A stretch of 32,436 nucleotides of DNA from a virus: IMG/VR virus record IMGVR_UViG_3300025120_000278, positions 1-32,436 of that record; one strand, 5' to 3'. Made by a program: the position numbers and the translations under genes. The notes beneath the pieces are model-generated. The model did no database searches. It was not told the DNA's origin and saw nothing but the letters and a program-made list of their open reading frames with translations. Shown one piece after another: positions 23,705-30,375 of this stretch. Positions within the stretch are counted from its first letter, which is position 1; every line of letters starts with the position of its first letter.

Positions 23705-24796
23705 ATGAAACAATATGGTAAAAGACTAAGATTGTCAGAAGAAGAAGTTGAAATGGTTTATGAAAATAGAGCTGAATCAACTACTAATACTAATGGCAAT
23801 ACAGCACTAGACATTAACTTGGCAGAGAGAGGCATTGATAAAAAAGATGTAGTATCTGTAAAGCACTGGCAGTCTGCTAGTGGAGAGTTCAGGTTTAGTA
23901 TTGTAACTAAAGAAGATATAACTGCTAATGAAACTGACATACTAAAGACAGTTAGTAGTTTTATAGAGAATCACTCACCTCACTACCCATCAATCAAAAG
24001 AAATATAAAGCTCAACAATCACCTGTTAGTAATTAATCCTGCTGATATTCATATTGGTAAATATGCTAATAATCTTGAAACTGGTGATGGTTACAATGTA
24101 GAGATTGCGTGTGAGAGGGTCTTAGAAGGGCTACAAGGGCTTATTGACAAATCTAAAGGCTTTGAGGTGGATAGAGTGTTATTTTGCATAGGGAACGATA
24201 TTCTGCATATAGATAATGTTTACAATACAACTACAGCAGGTACTAATCAAGATGTAGATGGTAAGTGGTGGGAGCATTTTGAAATTGCTCTAGCACTATA
24301 TGTTAAGTGTGTTGAGATACTAAGAGAGATTGCACCTGTAGATGTAGTTCATTCAATGTCTAATCACGATTATCAGAGTGGATTTCATTTAGCACACGCA
24401 TTAAAGAGTTGGTTTAGATTAGATGGTGAAGTTAGCTTTGATATATCAGTTGCTCATAGAAAGTATTACCAGTATGGTAAGAACTTAATTGGATTAGAAC
24501 ACGGAGATGGTGCTAAGATGGCAAACTTACCTCTAACAATGGCACAAGAAAGACCTGATTTATGGTCAGAAACAACTCATAGGTATTGGTATCTACATCA
24601 TTTACATCACAAGGTTAAGCATAAGTGGTTAGATGCTAAGGATTTCATTGGTGTAACTGTTGAGTATATGAGAAGTCCATCAGGAACTGATAGTTGGCAC
24701 TCAAGAAAGGGATATGTTGGAGTTCCAAGAGCAGTTGAAGGTTTTATACACGAGAAATCAAGTGGTCAAGTGGCTCGTTTAGTTCATTACTTTTAA
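23705..24796 (+). CDS. Metallophosphoesterase-like protein
   Basis: The 363-residue protein carries the calcineurin-like phosphoesterase motifs: DIH at 114-116 (NPADIHIGK), GND at 163-165, NHD at 220-222, and H-GDG near 266-269 plus a His-rich HHLHH at 298-302. These ligate two metal ions. Such phage proteins are probably nucleases or phosphatases of DNA metabolism. It opens the replication region, preceded by a T9 run and TATCATTGC (23674-23682), a one-mismatch -7 element. Confidence 0.85.
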   Translation: MKQYGKRLRLSEEEVEMVYENRAESTTNTNGNTALDINLAERGIDKKDVVSVKHWQSASGEFRFSIVTKEDITANETDILKTVSSFIENHSPHYPSIKRNIKLNNHLLVINPADIHIGKYANNLETGDGYNVEIACERVLEGLQGLIDKSKGFEVDRVLFCIGNDILHIDNVYNTTTAGTNQDVDGKWWEHFEIALALYVKCVEILREIAPVDVVHSMSNHDYQSGFHLAHALKSWFRLDGEVSFDISVAHRKYYQYGKNLIGLEHGDGAKMANLPLTMAQERPDLWSETTHRYWYLHHLHHKVKHKWLDAKDFIGVTVEYMRSPSGTDSWHSRKGYVGVPRAVEGFIHEKSSGQVARLVHYF

Positions 24797-24812
24797 TCTT
24801 TACATAATAAAA

Positions 24813-24884
24813 ATGAAAGACTCAACTAAGCTATCTATATTATACATTTCACTAATTATAATAGTTTTACTTATTACTTTATAG
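24813..24884 (+). CDS. Possible 23-residue membrane peptide
   Basis: ATG 24813 has an A-rich leader and encodes MKDSTKLSILYISLIIIVLL plus ITL, a single hydrophobic helix. Such peptides occur in phage gaps, but chance is not excluded because AT-rich DNA often encodes Ile/Leu runs. Confidence 0.35.
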   Translation: MKDSTKLSILYISLIIIVLLITL

Positions 24885-24931
24885 TATCTAACTCTAGTAG
24901 AGAAACATTTTTCTAAAATTTGTTAAAAAAG

Positions 24932-24962
24932 TTTGGTAGATAATTCCAATTTTATATATTTG
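24932..24962 (+). promoter_or_regulatory. Strong Bacteroidota-type promoter of the replication operon
   Basis: TTTG (24932-24935), exactly 19 bases, then TATATTTG (24955-24962) followed by CC. This is the same architecture as at 30297-30327 and the best-fit -33/-7 pair of the group. Transcription would begin near 24968, about 24 bases before the start at 24992. Confidence 0.8.
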
Positions 24963-24991
24963 CCTCAATTAATAACTAAAACAATAAAACT

Positions 24992-25525
24992 ATGGGAAAG
25001 ATGAAAGAAATGCATATAGAAATGCGAGAAAAAGAACAAAATCAGAATACTAATCAATTAAATAATAAAATGGCAAAAAAAACAATGCAGGAAAAACTAA
25101 AAAAACAACCAGAAGTGGTTGTTGAAACAAGAACAGAGGCTTTAAGAAGGCTTTACAAAGAGAATGGCTTAACTGCTGAAGATGTATTTAAAGACCCTAG
25201 AGGCTTTGTTATAATCACAAGAACAGGTATTGATAAGATTTCTGCTAAGAATGGAATCACTATTGGATATGAAGTGATAACTATGGATATTGAAAAAAGC
25301 ACTTGTGTATTAAAAGCAGCAGGAACTATGAAAGTTGGTAGTGAAGTGAGAAATGTAATGAGTTTTGGTGAAGCATCTCCTGCTAATTTAAATGGTGGTG
25401 GTAAGAAGTTTCCAGTTTCTATGGCAGAAAAAAGAGCTATGTCAAGAGTTGTATTGAAACTGACAGGATTCTATGAACAAGGAGTGTTTGGTCAGGATGA
25501 AATTGTAGATGAGCCTAAGCAATAA
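24992..25525 (+). CDS. Possible single-strand annealing / recombination protein
   Basis: This 177-residue protein has a charged, low-complexity N-terminus (1-45), then a compact domain: LRRLYKENGLTAEDVFKDPR, FVIITRTGIDKISAKNGITI-GYEV and the C-terminal SMAEKRAMSRVVLKLTGFYE. The MAEKRAxSRxxLKL motif looks like the helix near the end of ERF/Rad52-type annealing proteins, but I cannot name the family with confidence. It is first in the replication operon and overlaps the next gene by 17 bp. Internal ATG at 25070 is a possible second start. Confidence 0.6.
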   Translation: MGKMKEMHIEMREKEQNQNTNQLNNKMAKKTMQEKLKKQPEVVVETRTEALRRLYKENGLTAEDVFKDPRGFVIITRTGIDKISAKNGITIGYEVITMDIEKSTCVLKAAGTMKVGSEVRNVMSFGEASPANLNGGGKKFPVSMAEKRAMSRVVLKLTGFYEQGVFGQDEIVDEPKQ

Positions 25526-25781
25526 TGATATAGATAAACTTTTTGATGGAAAGCCTAGTGAGCTAACAAACTCACAATGGCTGACCATTGAATGTAACAT
25601 TGACTTAACATCACTTACAACAACAATGAAATCTGACATTTTAAACAGACTAAATGATTTGTCAGAAGAAGAAGCAGAAAAAATAATAACTACACTATAC
25701 AACAATAGATATGAAAAAGACCCACAAAAGCAATGGCTCAAAATGCACAAAGACGGAGTATTTAGACATAGAGATTTTTAA
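25509..25781 (+). CDS. Small acidic phage protein of unknown function
   Basis: The 90-residue protein is helical, with SEEEAEKIITTLYNNRYEKD in its C-terminal half. It overlaps the previous gene by 17 bp and is followed in another frame by an overlapping small gene. The position suggests a partner in DNA metabolism; no domain is recognised. Confidence 0.6.
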   Translation: MSLSNNDIDKLFDGKPSELTNSQWLTIECNIDLTSLTTTMKSDILNRLNDLSEEEAEKIITTLYNNRYEKDPQKQWLKMHKDGVFRHRDF

Positions 25782-25965
25782 ACACTTCTTAAATGTTTAC
25801 ACATACCTTGTATGGAATAAAAAAAATATGTTAGGCTTTATTGTAGAGGATGATATTATGAAACTGCTGAATGAAAAGCAGATGATAGACTTTTATCACT
25901 TTGATAAGACAAACTTTAAAGTATTGGCTAGTAAAGTTGATAAATACCTAAACAGTAATGACTAA
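25711..25965 (+). CDS. Small hypothetical protein
   Basis: This 84-residue protein would overlap the previous gene by 71 bp from ATG 25711. ATG 25829 (MLGFIVEDDIMKLLN) is an alternative giving 45 residues. The first choice adds a plausible helical part (DIEIFKHFLNVYTYLVW). The 3' end overlaps the next gene by 8 bp. Confidence 0.5.
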   Translation: MKKTHKSNGSKCTKTEYLDIEIFKHFLNVYTYLVWNKKNMLGFIVEDDIMKLLNEKQMIDFYHFDKTNFKVLASKVDKYLNSND

Positions 25966-26206
25966 GAAATATTCACTACTAAAAATCAGACAATCTAGGA
26001 ATGAGTTTGAAGCACTACTAAGAATTTATGGTATATCTAATTCAACTTTATGTAAGGTAATAGGAGTTAACTATGCTACAAGTAGAGATTTTATAAAGAT
26101 ACCATCCAACCTTAGATTTATACACGCACACAGATTAGCAGACTTTATAGGCTTAACAGTTCAAGATGTAGTTGATACAATAGTGTACGACTTAAATAAA
26201 AAATAA
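25958..26206 (+). CDS. Helix-turn-helix protein (XRE-like)
   Basis: The 82-residue protein has a helix-turn-helix-like stretch at about 25-65 (YGISNSTLCKVIGVNYATSR, DFIKIPSNLRFIHAHRLADF) followed by IGLTVQDVVDTI, as in Cro/C1-like folds where the last part closes the domain. It may be a small operator-binding protein. It lies between a small gene and the DnaA-like gene, with 8 bp overlap and a 5-bp gap. Confidence 0.55.
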   Translation: MTKKYSLLKIRQSRNEFEALLRIYGISNSTLCKVIGVNYATSRDFIKIPSNLRFIHAHRLADFIGLTVQDVVDTIVYDLNKK

Positions 26207-26211
26207 AAACA

Positions 26212-26652
26212 ATGAAAAGAAGGAGATTAAAATTTAGCGATTACTATAACAATATAATTATGTCTGAATTGGCAGATATATATGAAATAGATAAAGAAAG
26301 AATGTTTTTAGGTAGCAGAAAGAAGAACATTATATTTGCTAAGAGAATGTACATATACATTTTAAGAGAAATGTTTGGATTAACTCTAATGGAGATATCA
26401 GGTGTAACTAACTTACACCACTCATCAATAATACATCATACTAGAAAGTTTGAATTCTTCTATAACAATTATACTGAAGAATCTGAATTATTTAAAAGAG
26501 TAGAAAGTAAGATAATTGAGGTAGAGATAGATGAGGAGATATTAGGATTAGAAGCTAGACATCAGACAATAAAGGATTCATTAACTAAATTATATAAAAT
26601 TAAAAAACAAAAAAATGACAGACAAGAAAGAGAAGGTTTACTTACCAAGTAG
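26212..26652 (+). CDS. Stand-alone DnaA domain IV-like protein
   Basis: The 146-residue protein shows, at about 30-80, RMFLGSRKKNIIFAKRMYIY-ILREMFGLTLMEISGV-TNLHHSSIIHHTRK. This is the pattern of DnaA domain IV, where the basic helix, then a helix-turn-helix with a (G/N)-x-H-(S/T)-(S/T)-x-x-x-H signature, binds the DnaA box. No AAA+ part is present, so it is a DNA-binding module only. The C-terminal part (about 100-146) is a charged helix. It overlaps the SSB gene by 38 bp. It may recognise origin or host DnaA-box sequences, or block host DnaA. Confidence 0.8.
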   Translation: MKRRRLKFSDYYNNIIMSELADIYEIDKERMFLGSRKKNIIFAKRMYIYILREMFGLTLMEISGVTNLHHSSIIHHTRKFEFFYNNYTEESELFKRVESKIIEVEIDEEILGLEARHQTIKDSLTKLYKIKKQKNDRQEREGLLTK

Positions 26653-26905
26653 TATTAAAAACATTCCAACTAAGTATGGAGAAATGATGGTTGCTAACTT
26701 CAAGTTAGATGAACTACAAAAGAACTCAAAGAATGGTTGGGTATCAATGGTGATTTCAGAACGCAGAGAGCCATCAGAAAAAGGTGCTACACATTATGCC
26801 TATGTAAATGATTTTGAGCCAAAACAAAAGCCATTAATGAGTGAAACATCAAGAAAAGACCCTATGGGTGGGATAAATTCACCTTCAGATGACTTACCAT
26901 TTTAA
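26615..26905 (+). CDS. ssb: Small single-stranded DNA-binding protein-like
   Basis: The 96-residue protein has a short OB-like body (IPTKYGEMMVANFKLDELQK, then GWVSMVISERREPSEKGATH-YAYVNDF) and a flexible tail that ends in SPSDDLPF. The acidic tip DDLPF is the hallmark of bacterial SSB C-termini (DDDIPF), which recruit replication partners. It is shorter than typical SSB. It sits between the DnaA-like and initiator genes. Confidence 0.7.
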   Translation: MTDKKEKVYLPSSIKNIPTKYGEMMVANFKLDELQKNSKNGWVSMVISERREPSEKGATHYAYVNDFEPKQKPLMSETSRKDPMGGINSPSDDLPF

Positions 26906-26916
26906 ATAAATAATAT

Positions 26917-26942
26917 GAGGGGAGGTGAAATATCCTCCTCTT
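26917..26942 (+). terminator. Hairpin before the initiator gene
   Basis: GAGGGGAGG (26917-26925) pairs with CCTCCTCTT (26934-26942) with two G·U pairs and an 8-nt loop TGAAATAT. No T run follows immediately (ATCTTAAAAA). An attenuator, processing site or leaky terminator are all possible. It is one of three related hairpins (16467, 26917, 28475). Confidence 0.65.
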
Positions 26943-26962
26943 ATCTTAAAAACTATAACACA

Positions 26963-27586
26963 ATGAAAGAACAACCAAACTTCTTCTCTGTCATACCTGC
27001 AGGTGTAAGATATGATAAAGATTTAACTCCAAACGCTAAACTTCTTTATGCTGAAATAACATCTCTACTTTCTATGAGTGGTGCTTGTTATGCTTCTAAT
27101 AAATACTTCTCAGATTTATATGGAAAGAACAAAGTAACTATTTCCAGATGGATTAAAGAATTAAAGGAAAGAGGCTATATATCAGTTAGTTATACATACA
27201 AGGAAGGTAGTAACGAAATTGCTAATAGGTATATACAAATTTGTTTAGACCCCCTTAGCAAAAATGACAAAGGGGTATTAACAAAAATGCTAAAGAGTAG
27301 TAATACTAGTATTAATAATAAGAGTATTAATAATAAGGTAAATTTTAAAAAACCAACAATAATTGAAGTTAAAGAATATTGTACTGAAAGAAAAAATAAT
27401 GTAGATGCAGAAACATTCTGTGATTTTTATGAAAGTAAAGATTGGCTAATAGGTAAAAACAAAATGAAGAGCTGGAAGGCTTGTGTTAGGACTTGGGAGA
27501 AAAGCAGCATAAACAATAATACTAATGATAGAACCACATCACATAGACACAGTAAGGGTAAAGACTATGGAGATGGTTCTTTTTAA
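26963..27586 (+). CDS. Replication initiator-like protein with winged helix
   Basis: The 207-residue protein begins MKEQPNFFSVIPAGVRYDKD-LTPNAKLLYAEI, the start of the winged-helix domain of phage replication/replisome-organiser proteins (HTH_36-like), and continues with a recognition helix around NKVTISRWIKELKERGYISV. The C-terminal part has YESKDWLIGKNKMKSWKACV-RTWEKS, as in DnaD/DnaB-like replication proteins. I chose ATG 26963: the upstream in-frame ATG at 26915 would place the start inside a hairpin. It probably binds the origin and hands over to the loader encoded next. Confidence 0.8.
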   Translation: MKEQPNFFSVIPAGVRYDKDLTPNAKLLYAEITSLLSMSGACYASNKYFSDLYGKNKVTISRWIKELKERGYISVSYTYKEGSNEIANRYIQICLDPLSKNDKGVLTKMLKSSNTSINNKSINNKVNFKKPTIIEVKEYCTERKNNVDAETFCDFYESKDWLIGKNKMKSWKACVRTWEKSSINNNTNDRTTSHRHSKGKDYGDGSF

Positions 27587-27597
27587 AAACTAAAACA

Positions 27598-28173
27598 ATG
27601 AGAACAATAGAAGATACTTTTAAAATTGAAAACTTTTTAAAACCTAAGATGTACAATAGGTATAAGTTAGGGACTAAAGAAGAGATTAGAGAAATGTTTA
27701 TAAAAGCATTTAAGCATTATGATAGAACAATTGATGCATACAAGCATCTTGAGTCTTATGATAAAATAATTGATTGGTTAGTTGATACTAAAGGTAGAGG
27801 CTTAATGCTGATGGGTGATTGTGGATTAGGAAAGTCAACTATTCTTAATTACGTTATACCTGCAATTTTTAGAACAAAAACAAATAAGATACTTACTAGT
27901 ACACCAGCCAAAGAACTTGGACTGATTGAAAGGAGTGATGCTTCTTTTATTATCATTGATGATTTAGGTACTGAGAGTATTAAGAATGACTATGGAACTA
28001 AGATAGATGCAGTATCAGATGCAATCTCTTATGCCGAAGATAGTTCAAAGACATTACTTATAACGACTAATTTAGATGCAAAAGATTTATCAAAAAGATA
28101 TGATGAAAGAACTTTAGATAGACTAAGGAAGTGTAAAGTGGTGGTAATCAAGGGTAAAAGTTTTAGAAACTAA
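27598..28173 (+). CDS. DnaC-like helicase loader ATPase
   Basis: This 191-residue AAA+ protein has Walker A GDCGLGKST (73-81), Walker B FIIIDD (117-122), a sensor-1-like LLITTN (153-158) and an arginine-finger-like YDERTLDRLR (168-177). It is shorter than most DnaC/IstB proteins but complete in motifs. It would load the host DnaB helicase onto the phage origin. It starts 11 bp after the initiator gene, in the classical initiator-loader pair. Confidence 0.9.
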   Translation: MRTIEDTFKIENFLKPKMYNRYKLGTKEEIREMFIKAFKHYDRTIDAYKHLESYDKIIDWLVDTKGRGLMLMGDCGLGKSTILNYVIPAIFRTKTNKILTSTPAKELGLIERSDASFIIIDDLGTESIKNDYGTKIDAVSDAISYAEDSSKTLLITTNLDAKDLSKRYDERTLDRLRKCKVVVIKGKSFRN

Positions 28174-28198
28174 TTACTATAAAATTCAATTATTTTTA

Positions 28199-28206
28199 TA
28201 TATTTG
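28199..28206 (+). promoter_or_regulatory. -7 element TATATTTG before a small gene
   Basis: TATATTTG, then TAAT and ATG 28211 only 4 bases on. The -33 region is not obvious. A transcript from here would be nearly leaderless, like the one before 14401. Confidence 0.5.
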
Positions 28207-28210
28207 TAAT

Positions 28211-28393
28211 ATGAAAAAAACAGATGAAGAGAAGAGAGAGAAGTTTACTCTGCCTAAAGTTATAAATACTGACTTAACATACTATATGCAGTTTGGATGG
28301 AAAAGAATTAGAGATTCTTCAAGTATGGCTAAATCAGCAAATAAATTTTTAGGCAATACTTATCAAGATAACTTTCCTCCAGAACAAGACTAA
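28211..28393 (+). CDS. Small hypothetical protein
   Basis: This 60-residue protein is charged at its N-terminus (KKTDEEKREKF) and has no recognised domain. It directly follows the -7 element. Its role is unknown. Confidence 0.6.
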   Translation: MKKTDEEKREKFTLPKVINTDLTYYMQFGWKRIRDSSSMAKSANKFLGNTYQDNFPPEQD

Positions 28394-28400
28394 TTATAAA

Positions 28401-28496
28401 TACTCAGGAAATAATTAATAATAAATAAAGGGTAAGACCTAAATGCTTTTAATTTTTGAGACCTGAGTAGTAGAGGGGGGGTGTGGTTACCTCCCC
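28401..28496 (+). other. Structured intergenic RNA region
   Basis: TACTCAGG (28401-28408) pairs with CCTGAGTA (28462-28469), enclosing 53 mostly A/T bases with a small AGG/CCT stem. Next comes a second hairpin G7 (28475-28481) with CCTCCCC (28490-28496) around an 8-nt loop TGTGGTTA. No T run follows. It is a candidate cis-regulatory RNA or attenuator of the downstream membrane genes. Confidence 0.5.
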
Positions 28497-28520
28497 AATA
28501 CAAACTAAAACAATAATAAA

Positions 28521-28691
28521 ATGGAAAGAACATACAAAACAATTAAATGGATATTGAAAGACAATATTAAAAATAATGTAAAAAGTTTATGGACTTGGAA
28601 AGATGATAACTTTACCTGCATATATGAGAATTATTCTGGAGAAGATAGAATATACACTTCAAGTCAATTACTAAAACTATTAAGCAAATGA
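28521..28691 (+). CDS. Small hypothetical protein
   Basis: ATG 28521 follows a normal A/T-rich leader and encodes 56 residues: MERTYKTIKWILKDNIKNNV, then KSLWTWKDDNFTCIYENYSG and EDRIYTSSQLLKLLSK. Its stop overlaps the next start (ATGA), which supports it as a real gene. Function unknown. Confidence 0.6.
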   Translation: MERTYKTIKWILKDNIKNNVKSLWTWKDDNFTCIYENYSGEDRIYTSSQLLKLLSK

Positions 28692-28900
28692 TTATATTTA
28701 CAATACTAGGCATCTTAACAGCAATATTTTTCTTTGTAGTTATTATTATGACTATAATAGAAACAAGAATTAAGAACAGAAAAACAGAAAAGTTATTTTG
28801 GAATATGGACAAAGTAGAAACACTAACAGGAGGACTAGCACACGATAGAAATAGAACTTACAGCGAAACACAAAAACAAAATGTCAGAAAAACACAATAA
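28688..28900 (+). CDS. Small membrane-anchored protein
   Basis: The 70-residue protein has one N-terminal membrane helix (about 2-25, IIFTILGILTAIFFFVVIIM-TII) and a hydrophilic, basic cytoplasmic-type tail. It overlaps neighbours by 4 bp and 20 bp. Possible inner-membrane accessory protein, perhaps involved in superinfection exclusion; no evidence beyond topology. Confidence 0.6.
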   Translation: MIIFTILGILTAIFFFVVIIMTIIETRIKNRKTEKLFWNMDKVETLTGGLAHDRNRTYSETQKQNVRKTQ

Positions 28901-29222
28901 ACTTTATTACGAGCAAGGTAGGAATGGATATACTATGAGTGATACAATAAACCAAAAGATGAAACTAACTAAAGAAGAGTTAGGATTAGATGTAGATTAT
29001 AGTAAAGATAAGATACCTAACTATTACATTGGCAATGTTTATGGATATGAAGCTAGGAAAGTAATTGAAGATTTTGATTTATCGTACAATGTCGGAACTG
29101 CCACTACATATTTGCTCAGAGCAAAAAGAAAACATTCTACAAGTGTTGAGTGCATACAGAAAGCAATCAATCATCTTGAGTTTGAACTAGATAAGATTAA
29201 AAATGAAGAAACCGATATTTAG
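28881..29222 (+). CDS. DUF3310-like protein
   Basis: The 113-residue protein matches the DUF3310 pattern at about 42-108: YYIGNVYGYEARKVIEDFDL, NVGTATTYLLRAKRKHSTSV, ECIQKAINHLEFELDKIKN. Such proteins occur widely in phages and are sometimes labelled nucleotide kinase-associated; the function is not firmly known to me. It overlaps the preceding gene by 20 bp and the next by 20 bp. Confidence 0.75.
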   Translation: MSEKHNKLYYEQGRNGYTMSDTINQKMKLTKEELGLDVDYSKDKIPNYYIGNVYGYEARKVIEDFDLSYNVGTATTYLLRAKRKHSTSVECIQKAINHLEFELDKIKNEETDI

Positions 29223-29463
29223 AGTATTTGTATCTTATGAGATAAAGAATAAGGCTGCTGTAACAAGGAAGGTTACCACTGGAACATTAGATACATTTGC
29301 TCTGACCTCTAACATAGAAGAAATAAAGAACGACCAAGAACTGATAGATAGAATATGTTACTTAAATAAAAAGAAGCTAAACAAAGTAGACATCACTATA
29401 ACAAGTGTTGATTTTGAATATCAGTATGGTGAAACTACTGATAGGTTTGATGATGAATATTAA
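29203..29463 (+). CDS. Small hypothetical protein
   Basis: The 86-residue protein is likely alpha/beta (FRVFVSYEIKNKAAVTRKVT, KVDITITSVDFEYQYGETTD). No domain is recognised. It overlaps the previous gene by 20 bp and is followed by a 9-bp gap. Confidence 0.55.
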   Translation: MKKPIFRVFVSYEIKNKAAVTRKVTTGTLDTFALTSNIEEIKNDQELIDRICYLNKKKLNKVDITITSVDFEYQYGETTDRFDDEY

Positions 29464-29472
29464 ATAGATATT

Positions 29473-29736
29473 ATGCCAAAGATTAGAAAGATAAAAGTAA
29501 GTGATAGGAAAGACTCAAGAGGTGGAGGTTACTCCAGAAGAAAGTTTACTGTTGCTGAAGCTGATGCTATAAGACTAGAGTTTAATACTTCTTCAGAGAA
29601 AATTACTATCTCTGCTATGGCAAGAAAGTATGAAGTATCACAACCACTAATGTATCAACTACTTAAAGGAACAACCTATACCGATAAGAGTAAGGGGATT
29701 AGGGGGATAGGGGGCATAGGGGGTAAGGGGGTATAG
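29473..29736 (+). CDS. Helix-turn-helix protein with G4-encoded tail
   Basis: The 87-residue protein has a helix-turn-helix at about 25-68 (FTVAEADAIRLEFNTSSEKI, TISAMARKYEVSQPLMYQLL-KGTTY), a type found in phage transposase- and endonuclease-like DNA-binding modules. The last 14 residues (KGIRGIGGIGGKGV) are encoded by the G-run repeat at 29694-29738. The function may be a regulator; family name unsure. Confidence 0.65.
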   Translation: MPKIRKIKVSDRKDSRGGGYSRRKFTVAEADAIRLEFNTSSEKITISAMARKYEVSQPLMYQLLKGTTYTDKSKGIRGIGGIGGKGV

Positions 29737-29738
29737 GG
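29694..29738 (+). promoter_or_regulatory. G-quadruplex motif at the VRR-NUC start
   Basis: Six G runs: GGGG at 29694-29697, GGGGG at 29702-29706, 29710-29714, 29719-29723 and 29727-29731, then GGG at 29736-29738, with loops of 3-4 bases (ATTA, ATA, CATA, TAA, TATA). It spans the stop codon of the HTH gene and ends one base before the next start. In such AT-rich DNA this is exceptional and could fold as DNA or mRNA. Confidence 0.75.
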
Positions 29739-29739
29739 T

Positions 29740-30093
29740 ATGGCAATGAAGAAAGAAGCTAGAGTACAATCATCATTATGCACCTACATACAACTTACCT
29801 ACCCATCAGTAAGATACTGTGCCTCTCTAGGTGGTATAAGAACATCAATGACTCAGGCTATTATGGCTAAGAAAACTGGCTATGTTAAAGGCTTTCCTGA
29901 TATGCAGATATGTAAGGTCAATAGCGAGTACGCAGGACTCTTCTTAGAGATTAAAGCTGATAAGACAGGCTATGCATCCAAAGAGCAGAAGCAATGGGTA
30001 GCTGACCTCAATGAAGCAGGTTACTTTGCCAAAGTAGTTAAAGGACTTGAAGAGTGTATGGATGTCCTTGATTGGTATATGAAAATAAAATAA
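29740..30093 (+). CDS. VRR-NUC domain nuclease
   Basis: This 117-residue protein matches the VRR-NUC (PD-(D/E)XK) fold: the N-terminal E6-x-x-x-Q10 helix, GFPDMQI with D54, LFLEIKADK with E70 and K72, then S-x-EQ at 80-83 (ASKEQKQW) and GYFAKVVKG. Phage members of this family are likely structure-specific or recombination nucleases. Start at 29740 is right behind the G4 motif; a second ATG at 29746 is possible. Confidence 0.9.
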   Translation: MAMKKEARVQSSLCTYIQLTYPSVRYCASLGGIRTSMTQAIMAKKTGYVKGFPDMQICKVNSEYAGLFLEIKADKTGYASKEQKQWVADLNEAGYFAKVVKGLEECMDVLDWYMKIK

Positions 30094-30135
30094 TTTTCTA
30101 AAAAACTTTTACAAAAAACTTTTCTTAAATTTCTG

Positions 30136-30175
30136 CCTGAAACTGCTGAAACTGCCCTGAAACTGCTGAAACTGC
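30136..30175. repeat. Iteron-like 20-bp tandem repeat
   Basis: CCTGAAACTGCTGAAACTGC occurs twice head to tail without mismatch. Each copy holds two 9-bp TGAAACTGC units directly abutting, so the units start at 30138, 30147, 30158 and 30167. The pattern suits several bound copies of an initiator. Confidence 0.85.
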
Positions 30176-30296
30176 CAGACATCTCCTATGTGCGTGTATG
30201 CGTGTATATGTGCGTTCTATATACTGCAATCTCTTGATTTCTAGTTATTTAGAATGATTATAAATTAGCATATTAATAAATATTTTTAACAATTTG

Positions 30297-30327
30297 TTTG
30301 CTATTGTGCAAAAGTGTTGTATATTTG
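30297..30327 (+). promoter_or_regulatory. Strong promoter of the small-gene operon
   Basis: TTTG (30297-30300), 19 bases, TATATTTG (30320-30327), followed by CA. The spacing and -7 sequence are identical to the promoter at 24932-24962. It drives the genes from 30376 on. Confidence 0.85.
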
Positions 30328-30375
30328 CAATGTAAATAATTACAAATAATTAAATAAATAAAACAATAAAAGAAA

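Larger units (their letters stand above)
30094..30375. other. Non-coding, origin-like region
   Basis: This 282-bp gap holds an AT-rich pair of AAAAAACTTTT copies (30100-30110 and 30113-30123), a perfect tandem 20-bp repeat with four TGAAACTGC units (30136-30175), a TATGTGCGT repeat (30187-30195 and 30207-30215) with TATGCGTGT between, and then a strong promoter (30297-30327). This order, AT-rich DNA next to iterons, is typical of replication origins. No gene is seen. Confidence 0.55.

Noticed and set aside
26915-26962. ATG 26915 as the start of the initiator
   Set aside because: It sits at the base of a 9-bp hairpin, and ATG 26963 has the normal leader and starts the conserved part.
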